A stretch of 64,000 bases of DNA, from assembly GCF_000004195.4 (NCBI RefSeq), contig NC_030678.2, positions 79,272,904 through 79,336,903 of the forward strand, read 5' to 3'. The notes beneath the pieces are model-generated. The model was not told where the DNA came from, did not search any database, and saw nothing but the letters and a program-made list of their open reading frames with translations. The stretch is from Xenopus tropicalis. Its lineage: Eukaryota; Chordata; Amphibia; Anura; Pipidae. The translations under genes and the position numbers were made by a program. Of the stretch, positions 35,922 through 47,099 are shown piece after piece (within the stretch, counting starts at the first letter, position 1; every line of letters starts with the position of its first letter).

Positions 35922-38900
35922 CCCTAGAGGATTACGAGTTAATATTTACCCATCATTTGAATTCTCCAACACAGAGTTCAAAGAGAAATGGGAGGAGACT
36001 CTATCTATATGCTCCTATAAATTAATGGGCATTTTAATCGCCAATGAAAGAGAAAAATTAGACAAATTTGAAAAGGAGATTGATTCCTTACAACAGAAAC
36101 TGCTAACCAGTCAATCCGAAGTACAGAGAGGCTATGACAAATTAATAGCAGAGGTAGATAGATTTGAGTCTATCATTGTAGAGCGAAAAAAACATAAGCT
36201 GTTTAGGGATCAGCAAGACTTTGATATGGGAAAGGTATATATTTGGCCACACAGAAAACAGAATTCAGTCTCAAGAGATGAGAAAGACCTAGATACATCT
36301 GATACTGATACAGAGCTTCCCAGATCTAGTCAATCAAGAAAACCTTTTTTAGAGGAACGTCAGCGGCACAACAGACCGCTTATAAGAAGAAACAGAACAG
36401 AACATTCCCCCCCACCAAGTCGCAATTTAAGATCAGGAGGGGGAAAGAGAAAGAGAAACCCTCAGACCCCTAGTCAGACGCAATTACAGTTACAAGAGAC
36501 ATCCATTCAAGAGGTAAAAAATGCAGCATTACAAGTTGTTAATCTGTCGAAACACATTCTTAATGCTGACCACAATGGGACCCATTTGAATTAGAAAAAG
36601 ATCTCAACTTATTCTGTAGAAAGATACTGTTAAAAAAGCATTTAAAAAACCTATTACTGACATCCAACTAGATGAAGATGTAGATAGAGAAGTACTAAAT
36701 ATTTTACAAAGTCTAGGGGAAGATATTGAGCCCCACAATCAAGATCAGACTCACACTCTCAAAAAATTAAAGAAAAAGTCAACTTTCACTCCCTCTTATG
36801 GAATAAGTCATTTTGTGGCAATCTTCAAAGATATGGTCTCTGAAGCTTTTTTGAACTTAAATTCAAAACAAATAGTTAGTCCAGATAACTTGTCCTATTC
36901 AGAGAGGCAAGCCCTTAAGGAAATTAAATCATGGGAAGACGTTCAAATTAAACCCTCTGACAAAGGGGGAAACGTTGTTATCTGGGCTAATGAATTATAC
37001 ACATTGGAAGCTATACGACAGTTACAATCGGAGTCATATAAAAAACTTACTTTCAATCCTACTGAAATGTATACTACTAAATACAATAAAATAATTGATG
37101 AAGCTTTCAAAGATCTTCTCATTTCATATCAGGATAAAGAATTCCTTACAGTTGAAAATCTGAGAATAGCCACCTTTTACTTACTACCAAAAATTCACAA
37201 GAACAGCACTAAACCCCCGGGACGACCCGGACAATATGTCCTATCCCTGCCCTCATACGTCAAAGATACAACTGACGTATTAGCCAAATTAGATGGTATC
37301 CATGTTACTGAGGAGACATGGTTGGTAACATTGGATGTGGAAGCATTGTATACTTCCATCAGGCATAAAGATGGCTTGGAGGCAGTACAATATTTTTTAC
37401 AAATGGACCATCTTATTGACCAAGATTTTGCACATTTTCTCTTACGATTGCTGAGCTCTCTTACATCATAACTACTTTGTATTTAATAATGTCTACTACT
37501 TACAAGTACAAGGGACGGCAATGGGGACTGCATGTGCCCCCACTTATGCCAATATTTTTTTGGGTAAATGGGAACAGGACTTTGTTTTTAGTGATGATCT
37601 AAGCCTGTATGCAAATTACATCCCCCTGTGGATTCGTTATATTGACGACATTCTGTTCTTATGGGAAGGCCCTACAAACTTATTAGAAGATTTCTGTGAG
37701 ATTCTGAATAACAACAAGCTTAATATCAAACTTACTAAAACGATGTCCAAAGAATCAGTTCCATTTCTAGATCTTACTGTTTCCATAGACCAGCATTTTA
37801 ACATCATTACAGATTTATATCGGAAGGAAACAGCTACTAACACTATTTTACATTTCAGTAGCTTTCATCAAAATTCTGTCAAACAATCATTACCTATAGG
37901 GGAATTTCTGAGGATTAGACGCAATTGCACTACATTTGATCAATTCAAGGACCAAGCCAAACAACTTCAGGAAAGACTCAAAACAAGAGGCTATCCAAAT
38001 AGAATCTTAAAACAGGCATTTCATAGGGCCTCCAAAACCAACCGGGAGCACCTGTTAATAAATAAGTCTAAAGAACCGACAAAAGATCAGCAACTTAGGT
38101 TCATTACTACCTTTGGTCCCCATTCTGCAGAGATTCAGAAAATTGTACACAAGTTCTGGCCCATAGTCTGCCAAGATCCAGACCTACAAGACATCCTTCC
38201 AAAAAAAGTGTCCTTTTGCTATAAACGATGTCGAAATCTACAAGATCATTTAACCAAGAGTCATTTTCTCATGAAAAAGAGACAACCTATAGCAAAGGGA
38301 ACTTTCAAATGTGGCAATTGTGTATCATGTAATTTAGTGAAAAACCAAAAGAAGTTTACGGACCGTTTTGGCAATACACATTACATCAATGACTACATAA
38401 ATTGCAAAACTACTAATGTAATATACTGCCTTGAATGCCCTTGTAATAAAAAGTACATAGGCATGACTACGCAACCATTGAACAAACGTATACAGAAACA
38501 TGTCAGCACTATTAATAATGCAGAACAGGATAATAAAAATAATAAAATTTTAAGTATAGTAGCCAGCCATTTCCTGAAATTTCATAACTGTTGCTCGAAA
38601 CATTTGAAATTTTGGGCAATAGAACATGCGGTCATGGGAATCAGGGGTGGAAATATAACGGAACACCTGCTTAGAAGAGAAAGTAGATGGATTTTTCTTC
38701 TGAATTCCCTATCTCCTATAGGCATGAATGAAAATATAGATTTCAATACCTTTTTATGATAGAGGCATAAGAATTGAGATTTTTACTAAATATGGGTTAT
38801 AGTTTGGGCTTATGATTATCTGTGTTATGTAATTTGCAGCCAATTTGGCACACATTTAAAATAATTTTCTTTTATTTACCATACACTTCAGCATTTTTTA

Positions 38901-39141
38901 ATTCTCGCCATAGATTCGCCAATGTATCACTTGACACTAGTGGTGGCACTTATAATACCAATGTCTCTTTAATTTAATTTAATTAATTTTTTTCTCTACA
39001 CACTTGCTTATCTTAAGGATTCAGTAGAAACTTGACAACTGTGTCATTTGCTTTAATCATCACAGTAATATTTTGATTCACTCTGATTCACTTTTATTTA
39101 TCCACGCAATTTTCAATTCACTATCACTGACATCATACCTA

Positions 39142-40735
39142 CAGTGGAGGAAATAATTATTTGACCCCTCACTGATTTTGTAAGTTTGTCCAATGACAAA
39201 GAAATGAAAAGTCTCAGAACAGTATCATTTCAATGGTAGGTTTATTTTAACAGTGGCAGATAGCACATCAAAAGGAAAATCGAAAAAATAACTTTAAATA
39301 AAAGATAGCAACTGATTTGCATTTCATTGAGTGAAATAAGTTTTTGAACCCCTACCAACCATTAAGAGTTCTGGCTCCCACAGAGTGGTTAGACACTTCT
39401 ACTCAATTAGTCAACCTCATTAAGGACACCTGTCTTAACTAGTCACCTGTATAAAAGACACCTGTCCACAGAATCAATCAATCAAGCAGACTCCAAACTC
39501 TCCAACATGGGAAAGACCAAAGAGCTGTCCAAGGATGTCAGAGACAAAATTGTAGACCTGCACAAGGCTGGAATGGGCTACAAAACCATTAGCAAGAAGC
39601 TGGGAGAGAAGGTGACAACTGTTGGTGCGATTGTTCGAAAATGGAAGGAGCACAAAATGACCATCAATCGACCTCGCTCTGGGGCTCCACGCAAGATCTC
39701 ACCTCGTGGGGTGTCAATGATTCTGAGAAAGGTGAAAAAGCATCCTAGAACTACACAGGAGGAGTTAGTTAATGACCTCAAATTAGCAGGGACCACAGTC
39801 ACCAAGAAAACCATTGGAAACACATTACACCGCAATGGATTAAAATCCTGCAGGGCTCGCAAGGTCCCCCTGCTCAAGAAGGCACATGTGCAGGCCCGTC
39901 TGAAGTTTGCCAATGAACACCTGAATGATTCTGTGAGTGACTGGGAGAAGGTGCTGTGGGCTCTTTGGCATTAACTCAACTCGCTGTGTTTGGAGGAAGA
40001 AAAATGCTGCCTATGACCCCCAAAACACCGTCCCCACCGTCAAGCATGGGGGTGGAAACATTTTGCTTTGGGGGTGTTTTTCTGCTAAGGGCACAGGACA
40101 ACTTATTCGCATTAACGGGAAAATGGACGGAGCCATGTATCGTGAAATCCTGAACGACAACCTCCTTCCCTCTGCCAGGAAACTGAAAATGGGTCGTGGA
40201 TGGGTGTTCCAGCACGACAATGACCCAAAACATACAGCAAAGGCAACAAAGGAGTGGCTCAAGAAGAAGCACATTAAGGTCATGGAGTGGCCTAGTCAGT
40301 CTCCGGACCTTAATCCAATAGAAAACCTATGGAGGGAGCTCAAGCTCAGAGTTGCACAGAGACAGCCTCGAAACCTTAGGGATTTAGAGATGATCTGCAA
40401 AGAGGAGTGGACCAACATTCCTTCTAAAATGTGCGCAAACTTGGTCATCAATTACAAGAAACGTTTGACCTCTGTGCTTGCAAACAAGGGTTTTTCCACT
40501 AAGTATTAAGTCTTTTTTTGTTAGAGGGTTCAAAAACTTATTTCACTCAATGAAATGCAAATCAGTTGCTATCTTTTATTTAAAGCTATTTTTTCGATTT
40601 TCCTTTTGATGTGCTATCTGCCACTGTTAAAATAAACCTACCATTGAAATGATACTGTTCTAAAACTTTTCATTTCTTTGTCATTGGACAAACTTACAAA
40701 ATCAGTGAGGGGTCAAATAATTATTTCCTCCACTG
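39142..40735 (+). mobile_element. Tc1-like transposon, copy 1
   Basis: 1594 bp flanked by TA (39140-39141, 40736-40737). The ends are CAGTGGAGGAAATAATTATT and its inverse. The long inverted repeats, about 210 bp, reach 39350 and start again at 40526. It is inserted in the 3' noncoding part of the PLE. It differs from copy 2 (60774-62371) by about ten substitutions and two small indels, so both moved recently. Confidence 0.95.
39507..40509 (+). pseudogene. Tc1 transposase, first catalytic Asp deleted
   Basis: The ATG at 39507 opens an N-terminal paired-type DNA-binding region with the usual basic GRPR-like stretch ([11 protein letters not shown]). The frame runs to WEKVLW and then jumps into GINST. 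The block carrying the first catalytic aspartate (SDET in relatives, for example in the copy at 48111) is missing by an inferred 20-bp deletion at about 39957, which also shifts the frame. The second part, in frame from about 39955 to 40509, keeps the second Asp (QHDNDPKH) and the Glu of SPDLNPIEN, with 34 residues between them, as in DD34E transposases. It cannot be active as it stands. Confidence 0.93.
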
Positions 40736-41114
40736 TATGTAATTTTACCTTCTTTCGCTTATTTTTGCACCATCTACACTCGGATAATTATTTCCCACAT
40801 TGTTTAGGAACATTATATATATTCCCAACTAGGCACTTTTGGCTGTTTCACATGAGATATTATATACACATTTCGTCTGCCATTATCTTAATAGAATTTT
40901 TCCTTTAGTATCATATCAAACGCATACCAAGACCATATTAAACGTGTATTTGTAGCACTACGGTAAATGTATATTAGGAAACCTACATTCAGTCGGACAT
41001 AGACCTCCACTACGGGTTTTTGATCTTTCCATATGGGTTGGCAATTGAGGAGAAAATCTCATGATTGGCTAATAAGGGTTTAAAAAGAACCCATCAGAGA
41101 AAGGAGCAAGATTT

Positions 41115-41150
41115 GCCTTGACAAAGCTTTTAAGCGAAACGCGCGTAGGC
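41115..41150 (+). ncRNA. Hammerhead-like motif in the PLE 3' noncoding region
   Basis: Helix I GCC/GGC, core TTGACAA plus an extra A, helix II GCTT/AAGC with TT loop, then GAA, self-complementary ACGCGCGT (helix III, suited to dimer formation), A at the cleavage site and GGC. PLE terminal repeats are known to carry hammerhead ribozymes. The C3 to T and G8 to A changes and the extra A make activity doubtful. Confidence 0.5.
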
Positions 41151-41172
41151 GTGTATACCCTATGTTCATGTT

Positions 41173-41574
41173 CCTTGTGCCGAGGTAAATGATTAGGTGG
41201 TAGGCACAAGGCACTTACTGACTTTAATGATTAAGGATGGGCTGTTGTGACCTCCGTTTTTGTTAAACTGTGATTGGGTGGATACCGTGTTACTGTCAAC
41301 TTCCTGTGCCGAGGTAAACCGTACGAGTTGTAGGCACAGGGTTGATGCTAGTATTGTGACTTTACTGAATTTAGCTACTCGTGGCGTTTTAATTCTAAAC
41401 TTAAATCTCTTGTGCCGAGGTAAAAATACTAGGTAGTAGGCACAAAATACTGATTCGGAAGAACCAGGGTGTTATGTGTTTGACTTTCACTTTTGTCTGT
41501 ATAGCGATCGAGCGGACGCTTTGCCGCTTCTAATCCCTGTGCCGAGGTAAAATGTACGTGTTGTAGGCACAGGG
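41173..41574 (+). ncRNA. Four-hairpin array in the PLE 3' noncoding region
   Basis: Four stem-loops occur at 41173-41211, 41303-41340, 41410-41445 and 41535-41574. Each has a TGTGCC...GGCACA stem and a loop starting GAGGTAAA and ending GTA. The base pair just outside the core stem is T-A in hairpins 1 and 3 and C-G in 2 and 4. Loops also come in two alternating types (AGGTGGTA/AGGTAGTA versus GTACG followed by GTTGTA). Spacer sequence has drifted while the hairpins have not. Function is unknown; RT or template recognition by the PLE is a guess. Confidence 0.7.
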
Positions 41575-41959
41575 CTTGATGTGGTTTGACTGTATTGGAA
41601 TCGGTTACTTTCACTCGCCGGCTACAAAAGATACTCCCATACGGGGGTATGGATAGTAGGTAGATAGCACGGAAATGCGATTTATATTGCAGCTTATGTA
41701 GAGCATACCAGCCGAGACCCATTTGAGTCTGTTGTGCGCCTTGATCATCTAAACAAATGCCGTACGTACTTGAACACACTAATTCGGGGGAGTTTGGGGG
41801 TTTGTAACCGTTAGTATTGCACTATTTGACTAGCTTAGTGCGCTTAAAGGGCAAAGAGATGACTTGTTCCGTGATGCCCATCATATAAATAAGGGCAACT
41901 AACAGGATTCTGTGTCGATTTCGTGACAACCCCTCTCATTATACTCACCTATACAATTA

Positions 41960-42466
41960 GGGGCCCATTTACTTACTCACGAACGGGCCGAATGCGTCCG
42001 ATTGCATTTTTTCGTAATGATCGGTATTTTGCGATTTTTTCGGAAAATTATCGCGACTTTTTCGTTACCAATACGATTTTTGCGGAAAAACGCGAGTTTT
42101 TCGTAGACATTCCGAAAGTTGTGATTTTTTCGTAGCGTTAAAACTTGCGCAAAAAGTTTCGATTTTTTTCGTAGTGTTAAAACTTGCGCAAAACGTCGCG
42201 CCTTTTAAGTTTTAACGCTACGAAAAAAGCGCAACTTTTCGCGCAAGTTTTAACGCTACGAAAAAATCGCAACTTTCGGAATGGCTACGAAAAACTCGCG
42301 TTTTTTCGCGCAAATCGTATTGGTAACGAAAAAGTCGCGATAATTTCCGAAAAGTCGTAAAGGCGCCGAAAAAATCGCAAAAAATACGAAAAAGTCGCAA
42401 AACGTTCGTTTCCAATCCGAATTTTTTCCATTCAGACTCGGATTCGACCCATAGTAAATGTGCCCC
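41960..42466. repeat. 507-bp CpG-dense MITE (PIF/Harbinger-like)
   Basis: GGGGCCCATTTACT and AGTAAATGTGCCCC ends, TTA duplicated at 41957-41959 and 42467-42469. It is almost one complete palindrome and closely related to 9176-9686. Confidence 0.85.
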
Positions 42467-43396
42467 TTAGTGTTGACATGGGCAGTTCAGGAGCGATTTT
42501 GGACACGATATTAATAGCACTTAATTGAATAACGAATTTGGCAGTGCTTGAGGGCAGTGTTGTGTTCTGAACAGCGATAACAGCATCTCGCTGTTAGTGG
42601 CACAAGCCGAGCACTACCCGTATGAAAGTTGCTTCATATAGTAATATACAGCTGTACAATCGCCGTTTACATGGATCGCTTACCCTGGACACTTTAGTCA
42701 GATAAGCTGACTATATTACTGGCAGGGAGTCGACTATAAGGCATTAACCTTAATTACTGCTTATTGAGACATTCAAACTATTATTGCGTTTCTATTTAAA
42801 GAAAGTGAATTTAAAGGGATATGTTGGGGTTTTTTCTGATTCCGAGTGCTATGATGATTTATATGCGCACAATCAGAATAGTAAACTACGCCGACTGAGG
42901 GGAACCTTACCCTTCTCAATACTATATTATTGCGTGAATTAAGTGTATTTCACCTGGCCGAAGCAGCCAATACTGTAGAACAGTCATCATTGATACTGAG
43001 TGCCTAGTGTGTATTTCAGAAGACCTGTGTCTTTTATACAGCGGCCTATTATGGGGGGAATGCTATTTAGCAGCTCTCAACAAGTATAAACAAACATCAA
43101 TTTAGAGCCATGGGATCCATATAACTGCCTATCTGGCATTTAGCTAATCGTCGCGTAACTGCTCACGGCTGCTCGAGCAATGATCTTGGCCTTCTCCGTG
43201 CCATTCTATATGGTGTCTATGTAAAAACTCTTTGAATTAGCTGATAGACAAGTTTTCATTTATAAGGATTATTTATTGCTCTAGACCTGATGGGCAATGA
43301 ACTTGACACAACTTGTTTAGAATAACGTCTTTATTGTACAGTACAAGCAAAATGTAAACAATTAACATTATTTATTTGCTATATACATATTCTTAA

Positions 43397-43912
43397 AGCG
43401 GACCTGTCACCTTAAGAAATAATTTCAAATTGTTTTCTATTGTGTTTGGCAAGCAAAATAAACTTTACTTACACTATATAAATTATTTTAATCTTATTTT
43501 CTTCAGCCTTGGAATTCACAATTGCAGCAAGCAGGCAGGGGACATTTTGTGGACACTGTTATCAAAGCAGGCATTGCATCCTGCCAAAATCTTGTTTCTG
43601 TGCCAGTATGGAGGGACCTAATGCCCACGTACATGCACTGATTACACAATTACATGGTGCGGAGGGAGGGGGGATGTGAGGAGAGCAGCAACATCTAAGA
43701 AGTTCTGAATTGAAAGTGAAAATAACTGTCTGCCCCACCTCTATGCCTAAGGCATAGAGGCGGGGCAGGCATTATATGATTGACAGCTGGGATTTTAAAA
43801 TGCTTTTATAATGGGTATGGATGTGGTAATAAAAAAATTATTTTGGGTTTCATGTTTAATTTGAAAAGGGCTTTTATTATACAGCTTTTTATGTCTGGGT
43901 GACAGGTCCACC
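43397..43912. repeat. 516-bp TTAA MITE in the PLE
   Basis: TTAA at 43393-43396 and 43913-43916. Termini AGCGGACCTGTCACC and GGGTGACAGGTCCACC. A small inner hairpin holds GCCTAAGGC near 43745. Confidence 0.85.
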
Positions 43913-44104
43913 TTAAGAAGCCATGGAAAACAGATATCAAATCTGAAAAAGAAACAAATAGGTTATTATACTTACCGTGTCACTAGATTTCTTTGAATTT
44001 GATACATTTGTTGCAACAAGGTATAAGTTTCACCCATCACCACAAGGGAATTTGCTGTTTCCTAGTACATTTGTTACTTACCTGATACTTTGAGTCAGGA
44101 CTTC

Positions 44105-44371
44105 ATGCAATGTCACAAATGTGACTAGTCTGACAGACTTGTCAGTAGAATTTAATTTCAGGCATAGGGTTTTGATTTTTAAGTTCTTTTTCTTGCTTTT
44201 TCTTTCATTTTAAAATTGATTTTAATCAATAACCAATAAAGAATTTAATTTTTATTTGTTCTATAGGTGTGCCAGGGTTATATATGTGTCTTTCCTTCTT
44301 TTGTTCTGCAAAATTCTATTAAACATTGAGCACCCTATAAGTGGGTTGTAGTGCGGGGTCTCTCCTAACAT
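44105..44371 (+). repeat. Right PLE terminal repeat
   Basis: 267 bp, direct copy of 34513-34779, ending CTCTCCTAACAT exactly at the target duplication. Confidence 0.9.
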
Positions 44372-44387
44372 ATGTTTTTTATATAGA

Positions 44388-44869
44388 CTACTGATAATGG
44401 CACGAGTAGGGTTGCGTTTTAGCTGGCATTTTACCAGCCTAGCCGGTAAAGGTGATGCTTGATGCCAATGTTATTAATAGGGAAGAATTATAAAATTATG
44501 AAGGCCAGCAATTATTCCCAGAAATGGTGGCAAAAAGCCAAAAAACTAGGGGCAGAAAGAATCGGTTTCTGCCTTGGGCACTTGTCCATTAGCATAGACA
44601 GAGGGTGACTTTTGTTTGGGGAGGCTAAAGATGGCTCATATATAGACTGACCTAAAGCTAATGTGATACTTCCCATTATTCGCTGCTGGCATAAAAAAAT
44701 GAACCTCCCAACTACCTCCTGTGGTTCCCACTGACTTCCAGGGATACTGTGCAAAAGTGTGGGTGGGAGTGGTTTTTTCACCCTAAAATACTGAGGATGT
44801 AAAAGTATTCAAACATGCACTTCTGTTAGGAGTTATCCATCCATTTGTGATCAGTTAGCTTAAAGGAAA
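44388..44869. other. No gene recognised
   Basis: Only a short repeat-like patch near 44405-44460 (AGGGTTGCGTTTTAGC with TTTACCAGCCTAGCC) was noticed. Confidence 0.4.
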
Positions 44870-44873
44870 AGTA

Positions 44874-45015
44874 ACACTAAAATTTTTTAAGTAAAAAAGC
44901 TATTCTACCCTGCACCAATAACTGCCCTATCCTGCAAACCACTTAGTATTTTAAATGCTTTAATAAAAAATACCTGCTAAAACTTGGCTTCCTGTCAATT
45001 GAAGTAAGGCGATAC
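44874..45015. repeat. Left arm of the AGGAAAAGTAACACT MITE
   Basis: TTAA at 44870-44873, then AAGGAAAAGTAACACTAAAA and TCTACCCTGCACC, as in the complete copy at 55364-55769. The right arm is replaced by a tandem repeat. Confidence 0.75.
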
Positions 45016-45049
45016 AGGCGATACAGTGAATGTAGTCTGTATTTACAAA

Positions 45050-45195
45050 ACCAGCACATTATATTCAGTAAGATGCAGTGGGTACTAGCTTCCCAGGCAC
45101 ATTATATGCAGTGAGTACTAGCTTCCCAGGCACATTATATGCAGTGAGTACTAGCTTCCTAGGCACATTATATGCAGTGAGATGCAGTGGGTACT
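45050..45195. repeat. 33-bp tandem repeat, about 4 units
   Basis: The unit is CACATTATATGCAGTGAGTA plus CTAGCTTCCCAGG. It sits where the missing arm of the previous MITE would be. Confidence 0.85.
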
Positions 45196-45782
45196 GATGG
45201 CAGATATTCAGGCCCTCACACTATAACACTGGCACTGCAATACAACATTGGTTTGTTTCCCAGCTATGCAGTCTCATGAGGGTTCCATTGTAACTAACTA
45301 GAAATGAAAAAAAACAAGAAAAAAAGATCAAATAATAACAACAACAAAAAATATATAAAAGCACAATTAACTTTTTCAGGGGGAAAGAGTAAATTCAGGA
45401 CTGGAGCAAGGGTGATATAGGGTTATTATAGATGCCAGATGACAAAAACGTATTTAATTTGAGCTAGCAATTCAGCCTTTAGAACATGTGGAGTATAGAA
45501 CCTGTGGAAATGAATTGAAATCTGCAGCAAAGGTTCAGAGCTAGCGATCTTAGGTAAAGTTTACAGCCTGCAGACAGCGCCCCCCCTTTCTCTGTATGCG
45601 AGCTAAATTTCTGTGGGGCCTCCAAATTTGTGCTGCCCTAGGCCCGGGGCTTTGTTGCCTCGCTATAAATCTGGGCCTGCCTGCAAATACTTATCAGTCT
45701 GAGAAGCCTCAAAAAGAAAGATCCAATCAGAGCACAGCTGATTACAACAGAAGTGGAGCTTGAAGGAATGGAAGATTTGCCT

Positions 45783-46085
45783 GATGTTAAAGGTTCCAGA
45801 GCAGCTGGGGCGGGCCAAGCCGACCGGGCGCCCTAGGCAACCCGGTCGGCCAACTCCGCCAACCTCCCCCCCCCCCGAATGGCGCATGCGCGCCAAAGCA
45901 CAGGAGGAGGTGCAGGGGGGCGGTGCAATTTGATCGGTCATTGCCTCCACCGCTAATGATAAGCGGCGGAGGCAATGACAAAGTAGAACTAGGGGTAGGC
46001 AGGAGAGGCTGCCTGGTGCCCCTCAATCGTTGCGCCCTAGGCAGCTGCCTCTTCTGCCTACCCCTAGTTCCGGCCCTGCAGAGCA
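45783..46085. repeat. GC-rich inverted-repeat element
   Basis: CGCCCTAGGCAACCCGGTCGG near the left and CGCCCTAGGCAGCTGCC near the right belong to a mobile family with GGGCCGGAACTAG-like ends. The middle pairs (CATTGCCTCCACCGC with GCGGAGGCAATG). A C-run of about 11 lies at 45867. The three frames across it are by-products of base composition. Confidence 0.5.
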
Positions 46086-46736
46086 GTGCAGAAACAGTGA
46101 GGTTTTTTATTTTAAGGTGCAAAGCTGGTTGGGGAGGCTTAGCCTTCCCGAAAATCCACTTATGTACTAGATGGATTGTTTTGTGGTCAGGATTTTCACC
46201 TTAAAAAAACCAGTACAGGATGTACTGATGGAGCGGTTAGTAATGGAAGGGAGATGGGCTATGTTGCAAGTAGGTGGGTAATGTGACAGGTTTGGACACA
46301 TAGGCAGAAAAGAGGTTAGATGCCTGCCCTATTTAGCTCCAAAAACAAAAGTATTGATTTTTTTTTTTTTTTAAATAAAACAATAGACAAAAACCATGTT
46401 CAGTACAAGCAATACTTATACAACTCCTTTTAATTAAGGTGGTATTTAGTCCCTTTATGAAAAGACGAGGCAGAACATTTTCAATCGCATATAATATCTT
46501 TCTGTTGAGGTACGGTACATATAATTTAATCGCCCCTTTAAAACGCCTACAGTTGATTTAGAATTACCCGTCTGAGCCTATACATGCACTTCTCTGTGCA
46601 ACTTGTCGCTTAGGTATTAAACTAGACGAAGTAACATCAAACAAAATCAAGTTCTAACGCCATCCTCTGACCGGCTCTAGCAAGGTATCACGAAACCTTT
46701 CTCGCCTTTTATGACATTTTTAAAGCATGTTTAACC
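46086..46736. other. No gene recognised
   Basis: No exon, RNA or transposon terminus was recognised. A T-run lies at 46359-46372. Confidence 0.4.
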
Positions 46737-46744
46737 CTATACAC

Positions 46745-47033
46745 CAGGGATCCCCAACCTTTCTTACTCGTGAGCCATAGTAAAATATAAAAAGACTTGG
46801 GGAGCAACACAAGCATCATAAAAGTTCATGGAGGAGCCAAATAAGGGCTGTGATTGGCTATTAGGCAGCCTCTTTGCACCCTATCAGCTTTATTTGGTAG
46901 GAAATCTTGTTTTTATTCAACCAAAACTTGCCCCCAAGTCAGGAATTCAAAAATAACTCCCTGGTTTGGGGGCACTGAGAGCAACATCCAAGGGGTTGGG
47001 GAGCAACATGTTGCCACTGGTTGGGGATCACTG
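46745..47033. mobile_element. 289-bp hAT nonautonomous element, copy 2
   Basis: Exact 8-bp duplication CTATACAC (46737-46744 and 47034-47041). The ends are CAGGGATCCCCAACC and GGTTGGGGATCACTG, and the interior matches 27653-27959. It stops about 70 bases before the CpG-rich promoter segment. Confidence 0.93.
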
Positions 47034-47099
47034 CTATACACCCACCCTTAAATACTTCAACCAGCCACTCATTTCTCCCTAGCTCGGAGCCCATAGGCT

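Larger units (their letters stand above)
34858..38759 (+). pseudogene. PLE reverse transcriptase plus GIY-YIG endonuclease, frameshifted
   Basis: The likely start is the ATG at 34858. The frame shifts near 34960, is split by a hAT at 35098-35921, and resumes at 35930. It shifts again near 36580, 36630 and 37470. 36025-36594 is a charged, coiled-coil-like N-terminal region. RT finger and palm motifs follow: KPSDKGGNVVIW near 36945, LPKIHKN near 37187, LVTLDVEALYTS (motif A) near 37322, GTACAPTYANIFL (motif B) near 37524 and RYIDDILFLW (motif C, catalytic DD) near 37637. A Cys motif CGNCVSC lies near 38311. The GIY-YIG domain (VIYCLECPCNKKYIG, then R and H residues) starts near 38418 and the frame ends FNTFL. 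37521-38759 alone is open for 412 codons. It is classed as a PLE by the RT plus C-terminal GIY-YIG order. Confidence 0.9.
41151..43392. other. Noncoding, CpG-containing part of the PLE
   Basis: Besides the hairpins and one MITE, this stretch has no open frame and no match to other repeats in the window. CpG is more frequent than in the surrounding host DNA. A small hairpin CCATAC/GTATGG lies at 41637-41652. It sits inside the 16-bp target duplication, so I assign it to the PLE's extended terminal region. Confidence 0.5.
34385..44371 (+). mobile_element. Penelope-like retroelement, complete insertion with nested elements
   Basis: A perfect 16-bp target duplication ATGTTTTTTATATAGA lies at 34369-34384 and 44372-44387. 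On the left, a partial inverted terminal repeat (34385-34512) is followed by a direct copy (34513-34779) and the gene (34858-38759). On the right is a 267-bp direct copy of the terminal repeat (44105-44371). PLEs encode an RT linked to a GIY-YIG endonuclease and often carry such direct plus inverted terminal repeats. Later insertions are a hAT (35098-35921), a Tc1 (39142-40735) and two MITEs (41960-42466, 43397-43912). Without them the element is about 6.5 kb. Several frameshifts show it is dead. Confidence 0.88.

Noticed and set aside
39578..40283. - strand frames of 90-111 codons in the Tc1 copy
   Set aside because: They are antisense to the transposase and recur identically in copy 2 because the DNA is the same.
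41173..41574. Host microRNA cluster
   Set aside because: Stems are only 7-9 bp and the loci lie inside a retroelement insertion, so a miRNA-type precursor is unlikely.
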